From assembly GCA_021845325.1 (NCBI GenBank), contig JAKBRR010000126.1, positions 1-5,898 on the forward strand: 5,898 nt of DNA, in the 5' to 3' direction. Every line of letters starts with the position of its first letter. The stretch's first letter is position 1. The notes below the pieces were generated by a model. It had not been told where the DNA came from and did not search any database. It saw nothing but the letters and a program-made list of their open reading frames with translations. Source of the stretch: Thermoplasmata archaeon (lineage in GTDB: Archaea > Thermoplasmatota > Thermoplasmata > Thermoplasmatales > Thermoplasmataceae). The translations under genes were made by a program, and so were the position numbers. This document shows, piece after piece, positions 1 to 5,898 of this stretch.

Positions 1-597
1 AAGATCTTTAAGATTATAACTGGAACAACGCCTTCAACAAAAATAAAAAAGTATTGGACAGGAGGTACTCTTGAGTGGCTGACACCCAAAGACCTCAGTC
101 AAATGAATGATAATCTTATCATATCTACAAGTGAAAGAAAAGTAACTTCTGAGGCACTAAATGAATCTAATTTAAACCTCCTTCCAGAAGGGTCGATTTT
201 GATTTCAACAAGGGCGCCAGTTGGTTACGTTGGAATAAATAGAACCCCAATAACATTTAACCAAGGTTGTAAGGGTTTGGTACCACTACTGAGCGAAGGT
301 TATTCTTCTTTTTTTTACGCTTATTATTTAAAGTACAAAAGAGAATTTTTGAACTCGGTCAGCAGTGGAAGCACCTTCAAAGAGTTATCTAAGGAGAGAT
401 TGGAAAGGTTGGTTGTTCCCATACCTCCAAGACTTGAGCAGCAGAAAATAGCCGAAATCCTCTCAACAGTTAACCAAAAACTGGAACTCCTCAGAAACAA
501 GAGGACACACTTAAAAGAACTCAAGAAAGGCCTGATGGGCGATCTTCTTACAGGAAAAGTGAGAGTAAAAGTAGAGACATCAAACGGTGAGAACTGA
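1..597 (+). CDS. hsdS: Type I restriction-modification specificity subunit HsdS, C-terminal part (5' end outside window)
   Basis: HsdS is the DNA-recognition subunit of a type I restriction-modification enzyme; it docks HsdM and HsdR and fixes the target site. The frame is open from base 1, giving 198 visible residues of a protein usually near 400. The visible part starts with a target-recognition domain: a GTTPST...YWTGGT..WLTP.DL stretch (visible residues 8-32), STRAPVGYVGI (69-79) and NQGCKGL (87-93), all typical of the restriction_endonuclease_S fold. It is followed by the PIPPRLEQQKIA motif (nt 418-453), a charged helix likely to form the coiled coil between domains, and the usual ending LLTGKVRV. 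The ATG at 103 is an internal methionine, not the start, because the domain motif lies before it. This is probably the second recognition domain plus the distal conserved region. A half-size HsdS cannot be excluded because the start is missing. The stop overlaps the hsdR start by one base. Confidence 0.93.
   Translation, partial: KIFKIITGTTPSTKIKKYWTGGTLEWLTPKDLSQMNDNLIISTSERKVTSEALNESNLNLLPEGSILISTRAPVGYVGINRTPITFNQGCKGLVPLLSEGYSSFFYAYYLKYKREFLNSVSSGSTFKELSKERLERLVVPIPPRLEQQKIAEILSTVNQKLELLRNKRTHLKELKKGLMGDLLTGKVRVKVETSNGEN
586..590 (+). promoter_or_regulatory. Ribosome-binding site GGTGA for hsdR
   Basis: GGTGA lies 6 bases before the hsdR ATG, inside the last codons of hsdS. It matches the anti-Shine-Dalgarno end of 16S rRNA (GGTGA is the common archaeal form). 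With the TGATG stop/start overlap it supports ATG 597 as the hsdR start and suggests translational coupling to hsdS. Confidence 0.6.
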
Positions 598-3521
598 TGG
601 CTTCGTTTTCCACAGAAAGATCAAGCGTTCAGAATCCAATAATTAAATATTCCATGCAAATAGGATGGAAATACCTCAGCCCTGAGGATGCTGTCAGGAT
701 GCGTGGCGGTGAAACTGGTCTCATACTCAGGGATGTATTCTCCTCTCAAGTTATAAAGCTAAATTCGGATTTTGCCAATCTAGAAACCGCCAATACTATC
801 GTAAAGAGACTGGAGAACAGTATCACAGCAACCATTGAAGGAAACGAGAAGGCATGGCAGCACCTCACCGGCAAAGGAACAGTTTTTATCCCCGAGGAAA
901 GAAGAGACAGAAATGTTAAACTCATTGATTTTGAAAACCCTGAACGAAATGAGTACCATGTGACGGATGAGATGACCTTTACAAACGGCGTCAAGACAAA
1001 CAGACCTGATGTATTTTTCTTTATAAATGGGATTCCTGTGTTTGTACTGGAGGCAAAGGCACCGCATCGCTTGGACGGGATCAATGAAGGGTTAAACCAG
1101 ATAAGACGGTATCATGAAGAAACTCCCGAAATGATGGTTATACCTCAGGCATACCAGGTTACAAACATTATTGATTTTTATTACGGTCCTACCTGGAATT
1201 TTGTCAGCAAGAACATCTTTTCTTGGAAACTGGAGAATGATAATAATCTTGAAGAACAAGTAAAATCATTCTTCAAAATTGAATCGGTACTTAATTTCAT
1301 TCGAGATTATATCCTGTTTATAAGGCGTGACGATGAGATTACGAAGGCAGTTCTCAGGCCACATCAGACTAGAGCCACAGAGAAAGTACTGAATCGCAGC
1401 ATTTCTCCTAAGAGCAGAGGGCTTGTCTGGCATACCCAGGGATCAGGTAAAACATACACTATGATCGTTGCTGCAAAAAAGATCTTGGAGCATCGCCTGA
1501 TAAAGAGACCTATAATATTGCTACTTGTGGACAGAAATGAACTGGAAAGCCAATTGTTCAACAACCTTTCAGCACTTGGATTCGAGAATGTTCATGTGAC
1601 CGATAATAAGAAGGATCTCCAGAATTTTTTGAAATCGGAAATACCAATAATTATAGTGTCAACAATACAGAAATTCGAAGGTATGCCTGAAAAGGTCAAT
1701 CTCAGCAATGAAATATATGTATTTGCGGACGAAGCACATAGAAGCACTGGAGGAAAACTGGGCAACTATCTCATGGGGTCTATACCCAATGCCACATTTA
1801 TTGGCTTCACTGGAACACCGGTATCAAGAACCTCAGGAAAGAATGACACATTCCTGATGTTTGGAAGAGACGACAAAGACGGTTACTTGGATAAATACGG
1901 GATCAAACAATCCATAAAGGATAAGACTACCCTCCCACTGAATTATTCCCTGGCACCTAACAGGATGCTTGTGGACCGGGATACCTTGGAAAAGAGTTTC
2001 CTAAAGAATGCGGAACTTGCAGGTGTTTCTGATATAGAAACCCTTAACCTGATTATGGAAAAGCAGGTAACATTACGAAATATGATGAAAAACAGTGACC
2101 GGATGGATAGCATAGCAAAATATCTATCTGAACATTTCAGAAGCAATGTTGAACCTCTGGGCTATAAGGCATTTCTTGTGGCAGTAGACAGAGAAGCATG
2201 TGCAATGTATAAGGAGATGCTTGACAGGTATCTGCCACCCTCATATTCCAGGGTAATCATCAGCTCCAATCATAACGATAAGGAGAATCTTAAGAAATAT
2301 CACACAACCGAGGATCAGGAGAGAGATATCAGGAAAGCTTTTAGAGATCCGAAGGAGGATCCAAAAATACTCATTGTCACCGAAAAACTTCTCACTGGAT
2401 TTGATGCACCCATACTCTATTGCATGTACATGGACAAACCCATGAGAGATCATGTTCTGCTGCAGGCCATAGCAAGGATAAACAGACCATATGAAACCAG
2501 TGATGGCAAAGTCAAAACGGCTGGTCTCGTAATTGACTTTGTTGGCGTGTTCAGAAGGCTCAAGGATGCACTTGAGTTTGATTCTAAAGACCTATCGGAT
2601 ATTGAGGATGTTGTTCAGGATATCGAGATATTGAAAAAGAGTTTCTCAGAGAAGATTGCTGAAATGAAATCAAATTATCTTGATCACCTCAGTTCTACAA
2701 AACCGGATAAGGTGGTAAGCGAAATACTTGAGATATTTGGGGGTGAGAACAACAGACAGAAATATTATGCCCAGTGGAGAGAGATTGAGGACATGTACAA
2801 TATCATATCACCAGATGAGTTCCTGAGGCCTCACCTGGATAACTTTGAAAAATTTGCAAGAATTTACAACATTCTGAGAATGTATTACGATAACAAGCAA
2901 AAACCGGATCTCGATCTCTCAGAGAAGACTGCCCAGCTGGTGAGAGAGAATACATCCATAGGTGAATTCAAGCCTCCAAAAAGTACTTACAGCATAAATG
3001 AGGGAACATTGGATAAAATCAAATCTGATCATGAATCTGACAGAGAGCGAATATTAAGCATGATTAACAGCATCATTAACGAGGTTAAGGAAAATATGTT
3101 GAAACAGCCTTATCTTATATCAATAGGTGAGAGGGCCGAAAAGATAGCTCAGGTATACACTCAAGGGCAGGAATCTTCAGAAAGCACTGCAAAGGATCTC
3201 GAATCACTTATCCTTGAAATAAATGAGGCAAACAGGGATCAGGATTCATTGAAGATGTCACCTGACATTTTTTCACTGTACTGGTTCTTGAAGAGCAAAA
3301 GCATATCTGATGCGGAAAAGGTAGCAACAGAGATGTCATCAGTGTTCACAAAATATTCAAACTGGCGCACTAATCCCAGACAGGAGAGGGATATCAGGCT
3401 TGAACTCAACAGGGCACTTGCGTCACATGCAAAAAGTAAAGATATTGCCCAGATACAGAAGAATACAGAGAATGCTAAGGAGATAATTGACAGACTGAAG
3501 GCGAATGGAAATGGTAAGTAA
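597..3521 (+). CDS. hsdR: Type I restriction enzyme endonuclease/translocase subunit HsdR
   Basis: HsdR is the ATP-driven motor and nuclease of the type I complex; it pulls in DNA from the bound site and cuts unmethylated DNA at a distance. Its 974 residues are usual for the family. The N-terminal nuclease domain carries PD (D138), ExK (E152, K154) and the downstream QxxxY motif (Q168, Y172) known from EcoR124I-type HsdR. The superfamily 2 motor follows: Walker A HTQGSGKT (279-286), motif Ia LLVDRNELESQ (309-319), DEAH box (378-381), FTGTP (404-408), TGFDAP (600-605) and QAIARINRP (623-631). The remaining C-terminal ~320 residues are helix-rich and charged, as expected for the region that docks onto HsdM/HsdS. 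No frameshift or internal stop is seen and all key residues are present, so the protein should be active. The start overlaps the hsdS stop (TGATG), and the 3' end overlaps the next gene by 17 bases. Arginine is mostly AGA/AGG. Confidence 0.97.
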   Translation: MASFSTERSSVQNPIIKYSMQIGWKYLSPEDAVRMRGGETGLILRDVFSSQVIKLNSDFANLETANTIVKRLENSITATIEGNEKAWQHLTGKGTVFIPEERRDRNVKLIDFENPERNEYHVTDEMTFTNGVKTNRPDVFFFINGIPVFVLEAKAPHRLDGINEGLNQIRRYHEETPEMMVIPQAYQVTNIIDFYYGPTWNFVSKNIFSWKLENDNNLEEQVKSFFKIESVLNFIRDYILFIRRDDEITKAVLRPHQTRATEKVLNRSISPKSRGLVWHTQGSGKTYTMIVAAKKILEHRLIKRPIILLLVDRNELESQLFNNLSALGFENVHVTDNKKDLQNFLKSEIPIIIVSTIQKFEGMPEKVNLSNEIYVFADEAHRSTGGKLGNYLMGSIPNATFIGFTGTPVSRTSGKNDTFLMFGRDDKDGYLDKYGIKQSIKDKTTLPLNYSLAPNRMLVDRDTLEKSFLKNAELAGVSDIETLNLIMEKQVTLRNMMKNSDRMDSIAKYLSEHFRSNVEPLGYKAFLVAVDREACAMYKEMLDRYLPPSYSRVIISSNHNDKENLKKYHTTEDQERDIRKAFRDPKEDPKILIVTEKLLTGFDAPILYCMYMDKPMRDHVLLQAIARINRPYETSDGKVKTAGLVIDFVGVFRRLKDALEFDSKDLSDIEDVVQDIEILKKSFSEKIAEMKSNYLDHLSSTKPDKVVSEILEIFGGENNRQKYYAQWREIEDMYNIISPDEFLRPHLDNFEKFARIYNILRMYYDNKQKPDLDLSEKTAQLVRENTSIGEFKPPKSTYSINEGTLDKIKSDHESDRERILSMINSIINEVKENMLKQPYLISIGERAEKIAQVYTQGQESSESTAKDLESLILEINEANRDQDSLKMSPDIFSLYWFLKSKSISDAEKVATEMSSVFTKYSNWRTNPRQERDIRLELNRALASHAKSKDIAQIQKNTENAKEIIDRLKANGNGK

Positions 3522-3780
3522 GGAAGAGTTCAAACGAGAGGTCTGGAAATTCGCTGAAGATATCAATGCGAAACCAAAACAGATTAGGTTGCGTGATATG
3601 AAATTAAAAAAGGGAAGCTGCTCACGAAAGAAAATTATAACATTTGATAAATCTTTGCTAAATATGGATCCATCCTTGAGAAGAGAAGCGATAATTCATG
3701 AATTACTGCACTTAAGATACAAAAACCATGGGAAGATGTTCAAGGAAGTTCTCAAAGCTTATCTTAAACAGGGAAACTGA
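3505..3780 (+). CDS. Small YgjP/SprT-like (DUF45) HExxH metallopeptidase
   Basis: This 91-residue protein has the zinc-peptidase signature HELLH (H65, E66, H69) followed by NHGKMF (74-79), with H75 the likely third zinc ligand. Upstream, MKLKKGSCSRKKIITFD (32-48) corresponds to the K..WGSCS...I.....L strand that precedes the active-site helix in YgjP/DUF45 and SprT-like proteins, with K in place of the usual W. The protein is much shorter than full YgjP (about 170-240 residues) and is close to a minimal catalytic core; no signal peptide or membrane segment is seen, so it should be cytosolic. It overlaps hsdR by 17 bases, so it is co-transcribed and probably translationally coupled. Peptidases of this type are frequent neighbours of hsdR. 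The substrate is unknown; control of HsdR or turnover of protein bound to DNA are inferences. ATG 3511 (third codon) is an alternative start. Confidence 0.85.
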   Translation: MEMVSKEEFKREVWKFAEDINAKPKQIRLRDMKLKKGSCSRKKIITFDKSLLNMDPSLRREAIIHELLHLRYKNHGKMFKEVLKAYLKQGN

Positions 3781-3785
3781 TTTAC

Positions 3786-4685
3786 ATGGATTTTTATAAA
3801 TACTCGTTTGACAAAAAGCCTGCGTTGATCGCAACAGATGATCTAGTTAAGTTCCCTATATTTGTAGGCGGTGTTCCGAAACATAACGGAAGAACAGGTT
3901 CATATGTTGTACCTTACACTTTGGGTGGAAACTTCTCGGTCCAGTATAAGCTTTCCATAAGTTACAGTCCAAATTTTCTGTATAAACTAGATTCAATAGA
4001 AATGTTGGAATTGGAAAAAAGCGGTATACTTGAATTGTTAGATAATCAACAAAACAAACTTAACCCTATATCTCAATTAAAGCTAGAAGATCTCCCAAGG
4101 ATCTGGCCGTCATTCGGTTATTTTGGAGGAGCTAGAGAAGTATTTGTAAAATTTCCCAAGAAATCCTCAATTCCACTAAAATATCAACATGCATTCAAAA
4201 TCCCAGGAAGAAGAGATTTTTATCATGCCGATGACGACGAGCAGATAAAATTGTCCCTTATAAGTGGCATTGTGGGATATATTAGAAAAAAGTTAGGGAC
4301 CGAAATCTTAAGAACTTTTTTTGAGAATGAAGGTTATATATTTGCAAAAGTAGCACTTAATGAAGGTGTTGCTTTTAATATTACAAAAAAAATCCAAAAA
4401 CAAATCAATATCACATCTTCGATTTCATATAAAGAAATCACAATGGGCTCTTTCATCAAGTGCTGGTTAAATGTCTGGAGTGACGATGAAACCCGCGGCA
4501 TTCGAGAATTTTATTTTGTAAACGAGGCGGAATACATTTTCAATAGATACACTCTGAAACAACTGATCCAAATTCCAAATTTCACTCAAAGTGTATTTGA
4601 ACCACTATTTAACAGCCTTGTATTTCTATTAGGAAAGAAAAAGGTCTCTATGACCCCCTTGTTCTATATACATCTCAGTGGCTAA
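3786..4685 (+). CDS. Protein of unknown function, last gene of the hsd operon
   Basis: I do not recognise a family for this 299-residue protein. It begins 5 bases after the peptidase stop on the same strand, so it very likely shares the hsd transcript; only a weak purine stretch (AGGGA near 3770) precedes it. It has no signal peptide and no convincing membrane segment; a hydrophobic patch near the C-terminus (residues 271-283) is short. Visible landmarks are a Gly/aromatic stretch (FGYFGGAREVFVKF, 110-123), an acidic cluster HADDDEQ (147-153) before a predicted amphipathic helix (155-170), and a basic, beta-like middle part. No nuclease, helicase, methylase or peptidase motif is apparent. Sampled 60-base stretches have 22-27% G+C (3961-4020, 4381-4440), against 43-50% in sampled hsdR stretches, so it may have a different origin. 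A TATA-like box lies just inside its 5' end. The single long open frame and position in the operon support a real gene. Confidence 0.72.
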   Translation: MDFYKYSFDKKPALIATDDLVKFPIFVGGVPKHNGRTGSYVVPYTLGGNFSVQYKLSISYSPNFLYKLDSIEMLELEKSGILELLDNQQNKLNPISQLKLEDLPRIWPSFGYFGGAREVFVKFPKKSSIPLKYQHAFKIPGRRDFYHADDDEQIKLSLISGIVGYIRKKLGTEILRTFFENEGYIFAKVALNEGVAFNITKKIQKQINITSSISYKEITMGSFIKCWLNVWSDDETRGIREFYFVNEAEYIFNRYTLKQLIQIPNFTQSVFEPLFNSLVFLLGKKKVSMTPLFYIHLSG

Positions 4686-4743
4686 TTAGTTTCATAGGTA
4701 CATATTTAATTTGGAAACGCAAAGTTTTACACTCATATAATGG

Positions 4744-4777
4744 GTTGATTAAAAATTATTAACTGTTTGTGTTTTTT
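4744..4777 (+). terminator. Candidate T-rich terminator of the + strand operon
   Basis: A weak AT-rich inverted repeat (GTTGAT at 4744-4749 pairing with ATTAAC at 4758-4763, one G-T pair) is followed by a T-rich stretch ending in six T (4772-4777). It lies about 60 bases after the stop of the 299-residue gene. The hairpin alone is weak; the T-tract would fit archaeal termination. Confidence 0.38.
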
Positions 4778-4826
4778 CTAATTCTATACAAAACTCCGCA
4801 AACTATTGACATTAGCTCATAAACTT

Positions 4827-4839
4827 AAAAATTTAAAAA
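4827..4839 (-). terminator. Candidate T-tract terminator of the convergent gene
   Basis: Read on the minus strand, two runs of five T separated by AAA lie directly after the TGA stop at 4842. No stable hairpin is seen; this matches the oligo-T signals used for archaeal termination and is also compatible with plain AT-rich spacer. Confidence 0.35.
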
Positions 4840-4841
4840 CT

Positions 4842-5891
4842 TCAATCCTTAGGATCAAAACTATATTGTAATACCCTAGGACTAAATTTGCTCAAATCTC
4901 CTTTTAAGATGAAACAATCTGCACCGCTTTTAGGATTGTAATTGTAAAGTCTATACAGCCTGTACTTTGTTGCATATTTTTTTGAACTTATATACTCATT
5001 TGATGTAACAATAAAGCTTGAACTTTTACCACCTCTTGTTGTTTTCACTTCTATGTATATTTCTTTTCCGTCTGTATCGAATGACTTAATATCATATCCC
5101 AAATAGTCATTCTTTTCAGAAACCCTCTCTAATTTTTTCAGAAGATCTGGGTGATCTTTTAATTTTCCTCTTTCCCATTTCATTACGAGTTCTTCGCCAC
5201 TATCCCCTAATTTTTTGTTTTCAACATCATCTTTTACACTTCTAAATTTACCCTTTCTATTCATGTTTTCTGAATTATTTTGAGAAGAGTTGAAAGTAGT
5301 TGGGGGTTGCTGAATCCTCATAGTTGCATCTTTACTTGGAGACATGGAAGGTACTGGAACATTTGAAGAGCAAATTATCCTATTTTTAATGCCATTCCAA
5401 GAATTCAACTTAAAGATGAATCTTCTGTTTTGTGAACTATCTTTATATTCATCTATGAAAGTTAAAGGACCATAATAAGTGAATTTTTGATCTTGTTCCT
5501 TAGCTTTGTAAAATAGTAACACGTTAATGCCCAGAACATTGCTTTCTTTTATACTTTTTACGGTTGGAGTTTCCTTAGACTTCATCCTTTGCTGAGTTAC
5601 CCAGTCATATGTTCCATCCTCCATTACGGCTTCTGGTCTATCCAGTTTTGCAAATTTTTCTCCGACTGAAAAAAGTACATAATTCTTACTAATCCCCAAA
5701 TTCAGTGAAACTACGCCTACCCTTCCCCATTTTCCTCCCTGTGGGGTGTAGGAATACTCTGGAGTGAAGATATCAGATAAGTCTTTTTTCGTGTATTCTG
5801 CCATTTCAACTAGTGCTAATGATACCTGACTTGAATGACTTTGATAATAGTACCAAAAAATTGCATCAAGAGTCCAAAGATCGACTTCCAT
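4842..5891 (-). CDS. DUF3427-like / DUF3883 (NO VEIN C-terminal) two-domain protein, putative defence nuclease
   Basis: This 349-residue protein has two recognisable parts. Residues about 31-165 resemble DUF3427, the C-terminal domain of restriction-type DEAD/DEAH helicases: YTKKDLSDIF (33-42), then YDWVTQQRMKSKET (95-108), INVLLFYK (122-129), FTYYGPL (137-143) and RRFIFKL (156-162). A Ser/Asn/Gln/Pro-rich linker (about 172-222) follows. Residues about 225-345 form a DUF3883 domain: KLGDSGEELV (227-236), GYDIKSF (265-271) and IYIEVKTT (278-285), with D267, E281 and K283 in a PD-(D/E)xK-like arrangement and E233/E234 on the preceding helix. This points to a cytosolic DNA-binding or cleaving protein, but activity is inferred. 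It converges with the hsd operon. The ATG at 5891 is only 7 bases from the window edge and the frame stays open beyond it, so the true start may lie outside; M30 (5804) is an alternative that keeps both domains. Composition is AT-rich. Confidence 0.8.
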   Translation of the reverse strand: MEVDLWTLDAIFWYYYQSHSSQVSLALVEMAEYTKKDLSDIFTPEYSYTPQGGKWGRVGVVSLNLGISKNYVLFSVGEKFAKLDRPEAVMEDGTYDWVTQQRMKSKETPTVKSIKESNVLGINVLLFYKAKEQDQKFTYYGPLTFIDEYKDSSQNRRFIFKLNSWNGIKNRIICSSNVPVPSMSPSKDATMRIQQPPTTFNSSQNNSENMNRKGKFRSVKDDVENKKLGDSGEELVMKWERGKLKDHPDLLKKLERVSEKNDYLGYDIKSFDTDGKEIYIEVKTTRGGKSSSFIVTSNEYISSKKYATKYRLYRLYNYNPKSGADCFILKGDLSKFSPRVLQYSFDPKD

Positions 5892-5898
5892 TATTTCT

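Noticed and set aside
103..105. ATG at 103 as the start of a short 164-residue HsdS
   Set aside because: The same frame is open to base 1 and encodes the typical start of a recognition domain (GTTPST, YWTGGT, WLTP), so the gene simply runs out of the window.
324..524. Minus-strand open frame opposite hsdS
   Set aside because: It lies within conserved hsdS sequence and its translation shows no recognisable motif.
746..1084. Open frames on the minus strand opposite hsdR (746-1084, 780-1067, 1364-1564, 1943-2146, 2241-2453)
   Set aside because: They lie fully inside a conserved hsdR coding region, overlap each other in part, and their translations show no domain; they are antisense shadows.
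3505..3780. Toxin or antitoxin reading for the small gene after hsdR
   Set aside because: The HELLH...NHG..F signature and the preceding GSCS strand clearly indicate a metallopeptidase core.
4822..4841. Near-palindromic AT stretch after the minus-strand gene as a protein-binding operator
   Set aside because: It is low-complexity A/T sequence between converging 3' ends, where an operator is unlikely; a T-tract terminator explains it better.
1..5898. CRISPR array, tRNA/rRNA, insertion sequence or attachment site
   Set aside because: Reading by eye showed no regularly spaced repeats, cloverleaf, transposase motif or terminal inverted repeats; almost all of the window is coding.

Overview
The window holds the distal end of a type I restriction-modification operon, followed by two small or unknown genes on the same strand and one convergent gene that looks like a separate defence-type nuclease. 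The organism is most likely archaeal, at moderate to low confidence. The evidence is dense AGA/AGG arginine and ATA isoleucine codon use, a GGTGA ribosome-binding site before hsdR, short T-tracts rather than GC-rich hairpins at gene ends, and a TTTATAAATA box of archaeal TATA type. An AT-rich thermoplasmatal or methanogen-type euryarchaeon would fit, but no phylogenetic marker is present and a low-GC bacterium cannot be excluded.

Positions 1-3780 (+ strand): the window opens inside hsdS, showing only its last target-recognition domain and the C-terminal conserved helical region. A TGATG stop/start overlap leads into a complete 974-residue hsdR with PD-(D/E)xK nuclease and superfamily 2 motor motifs intact. 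hsdR overlaps by 17 bases a 91-residue HExxH metallopeptidase of the YgjP/SprT-like (DUF45) type, a common companion of type I restriction loci. hsdM is not visible and is expected upstream of the window.

Positions 3786-4685 (+ strand): a 299-residue protein that I do not recognise starts 5 bases after the peptidase gene, so it is probably the last gene of the same transcript. In sampled stretches it is more AT-rich than hsdR, which suggests an accessory addition.

Positions 4686-4841: a short AT-rich gap between converging genes, with candidate T-rich terminators for both directions.

Positions 4842-5891 (- strand): a 349-residue protein that joins an N-terminal DUF3427-like domain to a C-terminal DUF3883 (NO VEIN C-terminal) domain through a low-complexity linker. 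DUF3427 normally sits at the end of large restriction-type helicases. Here it is joined directly to a PD-(D/E)xK-like domain with no helicase, and this is the most interesting item in the window.

How the genes work together: HsdS sets the DNA target for both methylation (with HsdM) and restriction (with HsdR translocating and cutting unmethylated DNA). The peptidase is co-translated with HsdR and might act on the complex or its regulation, but this is inference. The unknown gene and the convergent DUF3427-DUF3883 gene make the region look like a small defence island.
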